A stretch of 18,187 nt of DNA. It comes from an uncultured bacterium. Its GTDB lineage: Bacteria > Planctomycetota > UBA1135 > GCA-002686595. Made by a program: the position numbers and the translations under genes. The notes under the pieces were generated by a model that saw only the letters and a program-made list of their open reading frames with translations, made no database searches and had not been told where the DNA came from. Shown here one piece after another: positions 7,679-15,402 of this stretch. Numbering within the stretch: position 1 is the stretch's first letter; each line of letters begins with the position of its first letter. The stretch covers positions 36,010-54,196 of the forward strand of contig CADEGS010000007.1 in assembly GCA_902826945.1 (NCBI GenBank), read 5' to 3'.

Positions 7679-8596
7679 ATGCTGCTCTCACTCCTCCTTT
7701 CCTCCGTCACGGTGACGCTGCCCATGGAGGCCACGGTGCGCGGCACCGAGGTCGAGCTGGGCGAGGTCGCCACGATCGAGGGCGCCGAGCCCGACGTGCT
7801 CGCGCGCCTTGCCTCCGTCGAGCTCGGCTACGCGCCGGCGCCCGGCTACAGCCGGCTGCTGGCGCGCGAGCGCGTGGCGGAGCTCGTGCGGCGGCGCGTG
7901 CCCGAGGCGGACGTGCGCTTCGCGGGCGAGCGCGCCTGCCGCCTGCACCCCGCCGTGCGCCGCATCGGCGAGGACGAGCTCCTGGCCGCCGCGCGCGCCG
8001 AGCTCCTGGCGCGCTTCGGCGCCGGCGACGCGAGCTTCGAGCCGCGCGACCGTCTGGCCGCCGTCGAGGTCCCCGAAGGCAGCGGCGCGCCGCGCCTGCG
8101 CGCGCGCGTCACCCAGGGCGAGCTCACGGCCGGCACGGTCAACGTGCCGGTCGAGATCCTCGTGGACGACGTCGCCTACCGCACCGTGTGGACGGTGTGG
8201 CGCGCGGAGGTGTGGCGCACGCTGCCGGTCCTGACGAGCGAGGTGCGCGCGGGCGACACGCTCGGGCCGGCGCAGTTCGAGCGCCGCCGCATGCCCTGGA
8301 CGGCCGGCTCGGTGCAGCCGCTGCCGGCCTCGAGCCTGACGGGCAGCGTGGCCGTGCGCGACCTGGCCGCCGGCTCGGTCGTGGCCGAGGGCGACGTGCG
8401 CCGGCCGACGGTCGTGACCGCGGGCGGCGCGCTCTTCGTGCGCGTGCGCAAGGGGCCGATCGAGGCGCGCACGGCGGGCCTGGCGCTCGACTCGGGCGCC
8501 GTCGGCGACCGGGTGCGCGTGCGCACGCAGAGCGGGCAGGAGCTGTTCGCGACGGTGCTCTCGGCCGAGGCCGTCGTCGTGGAGCTCGGCCGGTGA
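7679..8596 (+). CDS. flgA: P-ring assembly chaperone FlgA
   Basis: 305 residues. FlgA acts in the periplasm to help FlgI polymerise into the P ring around the rod. The SAF-like C-terminal domain runs from about residue 173: the block TLPVLTSEVRAGDTLGPAQF, then GSVAVRDLAAGSVVAEGDV with the conserved hairpin, and near the end the AVGDRVRVRTQSGQELFATV stretch, which is the typical FlgA ending. The N-terminus MLLSLLLSSVTVTLP is hydrophobic but short, with no positive charge and no clear AxA site, so the export signal is weak, or the real start is different; no better start codon exists after the flgG stop. The stop overlaps the flgH start as GTGA. Confidence 0.88.
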   Translation: MLLSLLLSSVTVTLPMEATVRGTEVELGEVATIEGAEPDVLARLASVELGYAPAPGYSRLLARERVAELVRRRVPEADVRFAGERACRLHPAVRRIGEDELLAAARAELLARFGAGDASFEPRDRLAAVEVPEGSGAPRLRARVTQGELTAGTVNVPVEILVDDVAYRTVWTVWRAEVWRTLPVLTSEVRAGDTLGPAQFERRRMPWTAGSVQPLPASSLTGSVAVRDLAAGSVVAEGDVRRPTVVTAGGALFVRVRKGPIEARTAGLALDSGAVGDRVRVRTQSGQELFATVLSAEAVVVELGR

Positions 8597-9222
8597 GGGC
8601 CTCCTCCCGCACCGCCGGCGCGGCGCTCGCGCTGCTCGCGCTGGGCGCCTCCGCGCTCGCCCAGGGGCGCCCGGGCTCGATCTACGACCCCGCGCGCGGT
8701 CCGCAGAGCATCATCGCGGACAAGACCGCGCGGCGCGCGGGCGACCTCCTGACCGTGCTGATCGCCGAGTCGCAGGACGTCGCCAACCAGGAGCAGTCGA
8801 ACCTGAGCAAGGAGACGTCGCTCGACTACGCGCTGAACTCCTTCAACCTCAAGCCGAACGCCTTCAGCGTCCTGCCCGACGTCACCGCGGAGTCGAGCGA
8901 CGAGTTCACGGGCACGGCCAACTACCAGAAAAGCGGCTCGCTGAAGGCGCGCATCACCGCGATCGTGATGGACGTGCTGCCCAACGGGAACATGGTCATC
9001 AGCGGCCGGCGCGAGATCCGCGTGGACCGCGAGATCAAGACGATCGAGTTCAGCGGCATCGTGCGCCGCTACGACGTGCGGCCCGACAACACGATCCAGT
9101 CCGAGCTGGTCGCCGAGGCGCGCGTCTCCTACGTCGGCCAGGGGCCGCTGACCAACTCCACCAACCGCCGCGGCGTCGGCGGCTGGATCCACGACGCGAT
9201 CTCCTGGCTGTGGCCCTTCTGA
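8593..9222 (+). CDS. flgH: Flagellar L-ring protein FlgH lacking a lipobox cysteine
   Basis: 209 residues from GTG at 8593, which overlaps the flgA stop (GTGA) and gives a good Sec signal peptide: MRASSRTAGA, a hydrophobic core to about 19, and ASALA before Q24. FlgH forms the L ring in the outer membrane. Family blocks are present: SIIADKTARRAGDLLTVLIA (39-58), SLKARITAIVMDVLPNGNMV, then a conserved SGRREIRVDREI...EFSGIVRRYDV with NTIQSELVAEARVSYVGQG at the C-terminal end. Unlike enterobacterial FlgH, which is a lipoprotein, there is no cysteine in or after the signal peptide, and none in the frame upstream. Signal peptidase I cleavage after A23 is therefore more likely. flgI follows after 5 bp. 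Confidence 0.93.
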   Translation: MRASSRTAGAALALLALGASALAQGRPGSIYDPARGPQSIIADKTARRAGDLLTVLIAESQDVANQEQSNLSKETSLDYALNSFNLKPNAFSVLPDVTAESSDEFTGTANYQKSGSLKARITAIVMDVLPNGNMVISGRREIRVDREIKTIEFSGIVRRYDVRPDNTIQSELVAEARVSYVGQGPLTNSTNRRGVGGWIHDAISWLWPF

Positions 9223-9227
9223 CCTCC

Positions 9228-10457
9228 ATGGCGCTCCCGCTCCTCCTGGCCCTCCTGCAGCAGGTCGCTCCCGCGCCGCGCGGCGGCCTCGGCCTCGACC
9301 TGGTCCCCCTCGGCGGCGTCGAGGCGCCGGCCCAGCCCGACGGCGCGTCGAGCGCGTCGGTCGTGCGCACGCCGCGCCACGAGCCGACGCCCGGCCGCGG
9401 CGCGTCGGGCGCGGTCGTCGTGCGCGTCTCGGACCTGGTCGCCGTGCGCGGCCAGGAGGAGAACGTCGTGCAGGGCGTCGGCCTGGTGGTCGGCCTGCAG
9501 AGCACCGGCGACACCGTCAACGGCGCGCGCCAGGCGATGCTGAACCTGCTGCAGACGCAGAGCATCACGCTCGGCCTGCAGGACATCAGCTCGGCCAACG
9601 TGGCCGTGGTGCTGGTGCAGGCGACGCTGCCGCCGGGCATCAAGCCCGGGCGGACGCTCGACGTGCGCGTCTCGTCGCTCTACGACTGCAAGAGCCTGGT
9701 GGGCGGGACGCTCCTGCACGCCGAGCTCTTCGACATGACCGGCGGCACGGTGTACGCCACCGCGTCCGGCCCGGTCACGACCGGGGCCTTCTCCGTCGAG
9801 GGCCAGGGCGCCTCCGCCGTGCGCAACCACCTCACCGTGGGCACGATCCCGCTGGGGGGCAAGGTCGAGCGCGAGGTGCCGACGCAGCTCGTGAGCGAGC
9901 ACGGCTACATCTACCTCGACCTGCGCGCGCTCAAGGGCTCGTTCGGCAACGCCGCGCGCATCGCCGACGCGATCAACGTCGTCTACCCGCGCGCCGCCGT
10001 GGCGCGCGACGCGATGACCGTGGCCGTGCGCGTGCCCGAGGACCTGCCCGAGGAGGCGACGGTCTCGTACCTGAGCTCGGTCCTCGGCCGCGAGATCGAG
10101 CCCGAGCCCTTCGCGCGCGTCGTGCTGAACGAGCGCACCGGCGTGATCGTGATGGGCGAGGGCGTGCGCATCACGCGCGGCGCGATCACCAAGGGCAACC
10201 TGACCGTCACGATCGCCGAGTCGCCCGAGGCCAGCCAGCCCGGCCCGCTCTCGGGCGGCGAGACGCAGGTCCTGCCGCGCACCGGGCTCCTGCTCGAGGA
10301 GGAGGACCGCGCGCTGACGATCGTGAACGGCGCGGTCACGCTGCAGGAGGTGGTCGAGGTGCTGAACGTGCTCGGCGTCACGCCGCGCGACATGATCCAG
10401 ATCCTGCAGTCGATGGCGCAGTCCGGCATGCTGCACGCCGAGATCGTGGTGATGTGA
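9228..10457 (+). CDS. flgI: Flagellar P-ring protein FlgI
   Basis: 409 residues from ATG at 9228; an in-frame GTG at 9210 would overlap flgH and add six residues. FlgI forms the P ring in the peptidoglycan layer. The core begins near residue 63 with VRVSDLVAVRGQEENVVQGV, followed by GLVVGLQSTGDT. Further typical blocks are SSANVAVVLVQATLPPGIKP, the GGTLLHAELF strand, and the C-terminal block VTLQEVVEVLNVLGVTPRDM with IQILQSMAQSGMLHAEI. Between the hydrophobic N-terminus (residues 1-16, no basic residue) and the core is a Pro/Ala/Gly/Ser-rich linker of about 40 residues that makes the protein longer than the usual 365 or so. Its TGA overlaps the next ATG by one base. Confidence 0.95.
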   Translation: MALPLLLALLQQVAPAPRGGLGLDLVPLGGVEAPAQPDGASSASVVRTPRHEPTPGRGASGAVVVRVSDLVAVRGQEENVVQGVGLVVGLQSTGDTVNGARQAMLNLLQTQSITLGLQDISSANVAVVLVQATLPPGIKPGRTLDVRVSSLYDCKSLVGGTLLHAELFDMTGGTVYATASGPVTTGAFSVEGQGASAVRNHLTVGTIPLGGKVEREVPTQLVSEHGYIYLDLRALKGSFGNAARIADAINVVYPRAAVARDAMTVAVRVPEDLPEEATVSYLSSVLGREIEPEPFARVVLNERTGVIVMGEGVRITRGAITKGNLTVTIAESPEASQPGPLSGGETQVLPRTGLLLEEEDRALTIVNGAVTLQEVVEVLNVLGVTPRDMIQILQSMAQSGMLHAEIVVM

Positions 10458-10789
10458 TGGAGCTCGCCGCGAGCCAGCAGGCGGCCACGGCCGCGCTCTC
10501 CGGCCTCGACGCGGGCTCCGCGCTGCGCGCGGCGCGCTCGGGCCGCGACGAGGAGGCCGGGAAGGCCTTCGAGGAGCTCCTCGCGCGCATGCTCGTGCGC
10601 GAGCTGCGCCGCGCGCTGCCCGAGGGTCCCTTCGGCGGCGGCGCGGGCGCGGACGTCTACGAGGGCTGGTTCGACGAGACCCTGGGCGCGGCGCTGGTCG
10701 CGAACGACGCGCTCGGGTTGTCCGGGATGATCAAGACCTCGCTCGCGCGCGACGCGGCCGCGCGCGGGCCCGACGGAGAGAGCGCATGA
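10457..10789 (+). CDS. flgJ: Rod-binding protein, FlgJ N-terminal-domain type
   Basis: 110 residues from ATG at 10457 (overlapping the flgI stop as TGATG; a GTG three bases earlier is possible). It matches only the rod-binding domain of FlgJ: AFEELLARMLVRELRRALPE at about 35-54, a Gly-rich stretch (FGGGAGADVYEGWFDE), and DALGLSGMIKTSLA near the end. The C-terminal muramidase domain of the enterobacterial protein is absent, so it would act as a rod-scaffolding protein and peptidoglycan cutting must come from another enzyme. Single-domain FlgJ is common outside gamma-proteobacteria. The stop overlaps the flgN start as ATGA. Confidence 0.87.
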   Translation: MELAASQQAATAALSGLDAGSALRAARSGRDEEAGKAFEELLARMLVRELRRALPEGPFGGGAGADVYEGWFDETLGAALVANDALGLSGMIKTSLARDAAARGPDGESA

Positions 10790-11265
10790 GCACGAGGACG
10801 GCGGGGCTCCTGATCCAGCTCGAGGCCTGGGCGCGCGAGGAGCTCGGCGCGCAGCGCGAGCTGGCGCGCGCGCTGGAGGAGCTCGAGCACGCCGCCTGCG
10901 GGCGCGACGCGCGCGCGCTCTCCGCGGCCGGCCAGCGCCTGGAGCAGCGCGTGCGGGCCGTGCCCGCGCGCGAGCGGCGCCGCGCGCAGCTCCTGGCGCG
11001 CCTGGGCGCCGAGCTCGGCGTCGCGCCGGGCACGCTGACCCTGCGCAGCCTGGTCGAGCGCGCGCGCGGGCTCGGGCTCGCCGCGGACGGCCTGCAGGCG
11101 CTGCGCGACGAGCTGCGCGAGGAGGTCGCGCGCGTGCTGCGCGCCGGCCGGCGCGTCGCCGCGGTGGCGCGGGGCCACCGGGCGCTCCTGGACGACGTGC
11201 TGCGCGCGCTGGCGCCGGGCGAGGACGCCCGCGGCCGGCCCGTGCTGCTGGACGCGCGAGGCTGA
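10786..11265 (+). CDS. flgN: FlgN-like export chaperone for hook-associated proteins
   Basis: 159 residues, almost wholly predicted helical, rich in Leu, Ala, Arg and Glu; the FlgN family is a helical bundle of about 140-160 residues. The pattern of an N-terminal LIQLEAWAREELGAQRELAR, a central LEQRVRAVPARERRRAQLLA, and the long C-terminal helix around 105-150 agrees with FlgN, which in the cytoplasm keeps FlgK and FlgL export-ready. The family diverges fast, so position is the main support: directly between flgJ (ATGA overlap) and flgK (1-bp gap), the usual place. No FlgM-like anti-sigma gene is present next to it. Confidence 0.75.
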   Translation: MSTRTAGLLIQLEAWAREELGAQRELARALEELEHAACGRDARALSAAGQRLEQRVRAVPARERRRAQLLARLGAELGVAPGTLTLRSLVERARGLGLAADGLQALRDELREEVARVLRAGRRVAAVARGHRALLDDVLRALAPGEDARGRPVLLDARG

Positions 11266-11266
11266 C

Positions 11267-13624
11267 ATGAGCGACATCGGACTCCAGACCGGCCTGCGCG
11301 CGCTGCTGGCGGCGCGCTACAGGCTCGACACGATCGGCCACAACCTGGCCAACGCGACCACGCCCGGCTACTCGCGCCAGGGCGTCTCGGTCAGCGCCGC
11401 GTCGCCCTTCCTGACGCGCGGCCTCCTGATCGGCGGCGGCGTGCAGGCGGACGGCGTGCAGCGCACGGTGGACGAGCTGCTCGGCAAGCGCATCCTGGGC
11501 CAGATCGGGATCGGCGGCGGGCTCGAGGCGCGGCTCGGCCTCGCGAGCGAGATCGAGTCGCTCTTCGGCGAGCCGGGCGAGAGCGGCCTCGGCGGCCGGC
11601 TCGACGCCTTCCACGCCGCGCTGTCCTCGCTCTCCGCCTCGCCCTCGGACTCGATCCTGCGCGGCGCGGCCGTGCAGGCGTCGGACGCGCTGGCCGAGCG
11701 CTTCCGCGACCTGGCCGGCAACCTGCGCCGCGTCGGCGTGGACGTGCGCGCCGAGGCCGCCGCCCGCGTGGACGAGGTGAACGGCATCGCCGCGCGCATC
11801 GCCGAGCTCAACGTGCGCATCGCGGAGAGCGAGACGAGCGGCGTCACCGCCAACGACCTGCGCGACGAGCGCGACCGGCAGCTTTCCGAGCTGGCCGGCC
11901 TGGTGGACGTGCAGACGGTCGAGGAGCGCGGCGGCGCGCTGCGCGTGCTCGTGTCGGGCAACACGCTCGTCGGCCGCTCGCACGCGAACGAGCTCGCGCT
12001 CGCGGACACGCCCGCCGGCGGCCTGGCGCTGCGCATCGAGGGCGCGGACGGCACCGTGCCGGCGCGCGGCGGCTCGCTCGGGGGCCTGCTGAGCCTGGAG
12101 GACGAGCTCGTCCCGCAGCTCTCGGGCGACCTCGACCGGCTGGCGCGCCACCTGATCCTCGAGGCGAACCGCGTGCACTCGACCGCGATCCCCTCCGGCG
12201 GCCCGCACGCCTCGCTCACGGGCTCGAACGCGCTCGCCGACCAGGACGGGGACGGCGCGGTCACCGACGAGCTGCTCGCGCGCGCGGGCCTGCCCTTCGA
12301 CGTCGCGAGCGGGACGCTCGAGGTCAACGTCACCGACCAGGCCGACGGCAGCGTGCGCAAGACGCGCATCGCGATCTCCGCCACGCGCACGCGCGTCGGC
12401 GACTTCCTGGGCAGCCTGAACGCGATCGACGGCCTGAGCGCCACGCTCGACGGCCAGAACCGCCTGCGCATCACGGCCGAGCCGGGGCACGCCTTCGACT
12501 TCAGCCGGCGCGTCGATCCCGACCCCGACGAGCACGGGCTCTTCGGCGGCGCGGCCGCCTCGCTCGGCAGCGGGGCGCAGGAGCCCTTCGCGCTGGCGGA
12601 CGGCGACACGCTCGACCTCGGCGTGGACGCGGGCGCCGGCCTGCAGTCCCTGTCGATCGCCTTCGACGCCGCGGACTTCCGCTCCGTCTCGCAGGCCAGC
12701 GCCGAGGAGATCGCCGCGGTCGTGAACGCCGACGCCGGCGCGCAGGCCGCGGGGCTGCGCGCGGTGGCGCACGAGGGCCGCCTGTTCCTGCAGAGCGTGG
12801 CCGAGGGCGCGGGCGTCTCGCTCACGCTCGACGGCGGGAGCGCGCTGGGCGCGCTCGGCCTGGGCGGGCAGGTCGGCGCGAGCGTCTCCGGCCACGACCG
12901 CGCGCTGGCGGTCACGATCGGCGGCAGCTACGCCGGCGCCTCGGACGCCGCCTTCACGCTGCGGCCGCGCGGCGACGGCACGATCGGCACCACGCCCGGG
13001 CTGATCGTGGACGTGCTCGACGAGCAGGGCGACGTGGTCGCCTCGCTCGAGGTGGGCGCGGGCTACGAGCCGGGCCAGGAGCTCGCGCTCGCGGACGGGC
13101 TGACCGTGCGCTTCGGGCTGGGCGAGCTCTCGGCGAGCGCGCACGACGCGCTCACGATCCGGGCCGCGGCGGACGCGGACACGAGCGACGCGCTCGTCGC
13201 GCTGGGCCTGGGCGGGCTCTTCACCGGGCACGACGCCTCCACGATCGCGCTGCGCGCCGACCTGGCCGACGACCCCGCGCGGCTGGCGACCTCGCTCGGC
13301 GGCGCGGAGGGCGACGGCGACGCGGTGCTGGCCCTGCTCGACCTGCAGGACCGAGCGCTGGACGGCCTCGAGGGACAGTCGCTCGGGCGCTTCTACGACG
13401 GCGTCGTGAGCGGCCTGGGCTTCGAGGTCGCGGTCGCCACCGACGCGCTCTCGGCCAACGAGACGCTGGTGGCGAGCCTCCAGCAGCGGCGCGACTCGAT
13501 CTCCGGCGTGAACCTCGACGAGGAGCTCGTCGCGCTGGTCGAGCACGAGCAGGCCTTCTCGGCCGCCGCGCAGTACATCACGGTCGTGAACCAACTCGGG
13601 CAGGAGATCCTGTCCCTGATCTGA
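11267..13624 (+). CDS. flgK: Hook-filament junction protein FlgK, enlarged
   Basis: 785 residues against about 550 in enterobacteria. The ends are standard: MSDIGLQTGLRALLAARYRL with DTIGHNLANATTPGYSRQGV at the N-terminus (D0/D1), and NLDEELVALVEHEQAFSAAA...VVNQLGQEILSLI at the C-terminus. The extra length lies in the middle, about 270-700, in beta-rich segments. D325-Q-D-G-D-G at 325-330 looks like an EF-hand or dockerin-type calcium loop (D at positions 1, 3, 5), but the closing acid is at position 11 rather than 12. A later block, about 540-655 (starting VTIGGSYAGASDAAFTLRP, with DTSDALVALGLGGLFTG near 642-658), resembles repeats in enlarged FlgK proteins I know from planctomycetes. It is exported by the flagellar apparatus and forms the first hook-filament junction ring. 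Start ATG at 11267, one base after flgN. Confidence 0.92.
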   Translation: MSDIGLQTGLRALLAARYRLDTIGHNLANATTPGYSRQGVSVSAASPFLTRGLLIGGGVQADGVQRTVDELLGKRILGQIGIGGGLEARLGLASEIESLFGEPGESGLGGRLDAFHAALSSLSASPSDSILRGAAVQASDALAERFRDLAGNLRRVGVDVRAEAAARVDEVNGIAARIAELNVRIAESETSGVTANDLRDERDRQLSELAGLVDVQTVEERGGALRVLVSGNTLVGRSHANELALADTPAGGLALRIEGADGTVPARGGSLGGLLSLEDELVPQLSGDLDRLARHLILEANRVHSTAIPSGGPHASLTGSNALADQDGDGAVTDELLARAGLPFDVASGTLEVNVTDQADGSVRKTRIAISATRTRVGDFLGSLNAIDGLSATLDGQNRLRITAEPGHAFDFSRRVDPDPDEHGLFGGAAASLGSGAQEPFALADGDTLDLGVDAGAGLQSLSIAFDAADFRSVSQASAEEIAAVVNADAGAQAAGLRAVAHEGRLFLQSVAEGAGVSLTLDGGSALGALGLGGQVGASVSGHDRALAVTIGGSYAGASDAAFTLRPRGDGTIGTTPGLIVDVLDEQGDVVASLEVGAGYEPGQELALADGLTVRFGLGELSASAHDALTIRAAADADTSDALVALGLGGLFTGHDASTIALRADLADDPARLATSLGGAEGDGDAVLALLDLQDRALDGLEGQSLGRFYDGVVSGLGFEVAVATDALSANETLVASLQQRRDSISGVNLDEELVALVEHEQAFSAAAQYITVVNQLGQEILSLI

Positions 13625-13637
13625 AGAGAGCCCCGCG

Positions 13638-15068
13638 ATGACCTTCCGCATCGGCACGCAGTCCACCTTCGACCGCTTCCTGCTCGGGCTGCGCGACACG
13701 CGCTACCGCGGCTCGATCGCGCAGGAGCAGATCTCGTCGGGCCTGCGCATCCTGCGCCCGTCCGACGACCCGGTGGGCGCCGCGCGCAGCCTGGGCCTCG
13801 CGCGCCGGCTGTCGGCGGTCGAGGGCTTCGGCGCGAGCGCGGCCGGCGGCCGCGACCAGCTCGACGCCGCGGCGGCGAGCCTGCTCGACACCTCGGACCA
13901 GCTCTCCGACGCGCGCGCGACGCTGATCGAGGCGCTGAACGGCACGCTCGCCCCCGAGGACCGCCGGACCCTGGGCGAGGAGTTCGACATCCTGCGCTCC
14001 CAGCTCCTCGACGCGGGCAACCAGCGCCTGGGCGAGCGCTACCTCTTCGGCGGCACGCGCACCGCGACGCCGCCGTGGGAGGAGCTGCGCGCGGGCGGGA
14101 CGACGCGCGTCGTCTACCGCGGCAACGACCAGGAGCAGCGCGTGCGCGCGGGCGACCAGCTCGAGGTCGCGATCAACCTCGCCGGCGAGGCCGTCTTCGG
14201 CGGCGGCCGGCCGTCGGGCGTGTCGCTCTCCGGCACGACCGGGCTCGCGTCGGGCGCGACCGCCGACCAGGGCAGCGGCTTCGAGACGCTCACGCTGCGC
14301 CACGACGGGACCGACGCGGGCGCGCTGGCGAGCGTCGGCGTCCAGCTCGTCGGCGGCGGCGCAGGGGACACGCTGCTCGGCGACCACGCGCTCGTGATCG
14401 ACGCGGCCGCGGGCACGATCCGGCTGGGCGACGGGCCGGCGCGCGCGCTGCCCGCGGCGGACTCCGACCAGCTCGCCGACTTCGTCGTCGAGAGCGCCGA
14501 GGGCGCCGAGCTGCACCTCGACCTCAGCGGCTACTCCGGCGCGGACTACTCCGGCACGGTGCGCGGGCTGGGCTCGATCTCGATCGACGGGACGAGCTTC
14601 GTCCCGCTCGCGTTCGACGAGACCGACCTCGAGCTCGTGGGCGCCACCGGCTCGGTCGTGCACGTGGACACGACGGGCGTGCGCAAGGCGGGCAGCGAGC
14701 TCGCGACCTTCACCGGCGCGGTCAACGTGTTCGACCTCTTGGGAGGCATCGCCGACGACCTGCGCAGCGGCCAGGACCCCGCCGAGCTCTTCCCGCGCCT
14801 GCGGGCGCGCCTCGACGAGCTCGACCAGGCGCACGAGCGCCTGGTCTCGGCCGCCAGCACGCTGGGCGCGCGCTCGCAGCGCCTGGGCGCGTCCGGCGAG
14901 CGGGCCGCCGACCTCGGCGTCGAGCTCGAGGGGCTCCTGTCCCGGACGCGCGACGCCGATATTGCCGCCGTGGCTCTCGAGCTCTCGAAGACCGACGCGA
15001 CGCTCCAGATCGCGCAGTCCGTCGGCGCGCGCCTGCTCCAGACCACCTTCCTGAACTTCCTCGGCTAG
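13638..15068 (+). CDS. flgL: Hook-filament junction protein FlgL, enlarged
   Basis: 476 residues, against about 300-320 in many bacteria. The flagellin-like ends are clear: MTFRIGTQSTFDRFLLGLRD near the N-terminus with EQISSGLRILRPSDDPVGAA at about 31-50, and RTRDADIAAVALELSKTDAT followed by LQIAQSVGARLLQTTFLNFLG at the end. The insertion is in the centre, about 150-385, a beta-rich, Gly/Asp-rich region. It starts 13 bp after flgK with an AAGAGAG ribosome site (13624-13630). FlgL forms the second junction ring and links FlgK to the filament. No frameshift is seen; the larger size looks genuine and parallels FlgK. Confidence 0.9.
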   Translation: MTFRIGTQSTFDRFLLGLRDTRYRGSIAQEQISSGLRILRPSDDPVGAARSLGLARRLSAVEGFGASAAGGRDQLDAAAASLLDTSDQLSDARATLIEALNGTLAPEDRRTLGEEFDILRSQLLDAGNQRLGERYLFGGTRTATPPWEELRAGGTTRVVYRGNDQEQRVRAGDQLEVAINLAGEAVFGGGRPSGVSLSGTTGLASGATADQGSGFETLTLRHDGTDAGALASVGVQLVGGGAGDTLLGDHALVIDAAAGTIRLGDGPARALPAADSDQLADFVVESAEGAELHLDLSGYSGADYSGTVRGLGSISIDGTSFVPLAFDETDLELVGATGSVVHVDTTGVRKAGSELATFTGAVNVFDLLGGIADDLRSGQDPAELFPRLRARLDELDQAHERLVSAASTLGARSQRLGASGERAADLGVELEGLLSRTRDADIAAVALELSKTDATLQIAQSVGARLLQTTFLNFLG

Positions 15069-15072
15069 CCCC

Positions 15073-15402
15073 ATGACGACCCCGACCGACTCCGACCCGC
15101 TGGGCGCGCTGCGCGCCGCTCCGGTCGGCCCGCTCGCGCCGGGCAAGGCCGGCGCGCCGGCCGGCGCCCAGGACGCCACCGGCGTGCGCTTCCGCGCGCT
15201 GCTCGAGCGCCTCGAGGAGCGCGCGCGCGACCTGGACGAGAGGAGCCGCACGCTCGACGGCGCGGCCGAGCTGGCGAGCGTCGTCGGCGCGGCGCGGGCG
15301 TCGCTCGAGGACGCCCTGACGCTCGGCGACGAGCTGCTCGAAGCCTTCCGCGAGGCGCGCCTGCAGGGCGGCCTCGACCCGACCCCGGAGAAACGCCCGT
15401 GA
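15073..15402 (+). CDS. Small helical protein after flgL, possibly FliE-like
   Basis: 109 residues, ATG at 15073, four bases after the flgL stop. The first 36 residues are Pro/Ala/Gly-rich and look disordered; the rest is helical. F40 begins VRFRALLERLEERARDLDER, and residues 66-98 (ELASVVGAARASLEDALTLG, then DELLEAFREARLQ) resemble the C-terminal helix of FliE, the small export-gate/rod adapter, which has a similar size and the same order: disordered start, Phe, helix, gap, helix with an A/S-L pattern ending in an AY/AF-QE-like segment. The match is by eye and weak; it lacks the FliE VRNK motif (GDEL here). It could equally be an unrecognised flagellar assembly factor. The stop overlaps the acetyltransferase start as GTGA, which supports it being a real gene. 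Confidence 0.68.
   Translation: MTTPTDSDPLGALRAAPVGPLAPGKAGAPAGAQDATGVRFRALLERLEERARDLDERSRTLDGAAELASVVGAARASLEDALTLGDELLEAFREARLQGGLDPTPEKRP

Noticed and set aside
4177..7773. An extended 1198-codon version of the AraC-type protein.
   Set aside because: Residues upstream of the ATG at 5055 are antisense to the reductase and flagellar genes and resemble no domain; the normal regulator length is reached from 5055.
9983..13699. A 1238-codon minus-strand open frame antisense to flgI through flgK.
   Set aside because: It is an artefact of high GC; its translation is low-complexity Arg/Ala/Val/Glu text with no domain, and the + strand genes are certain.
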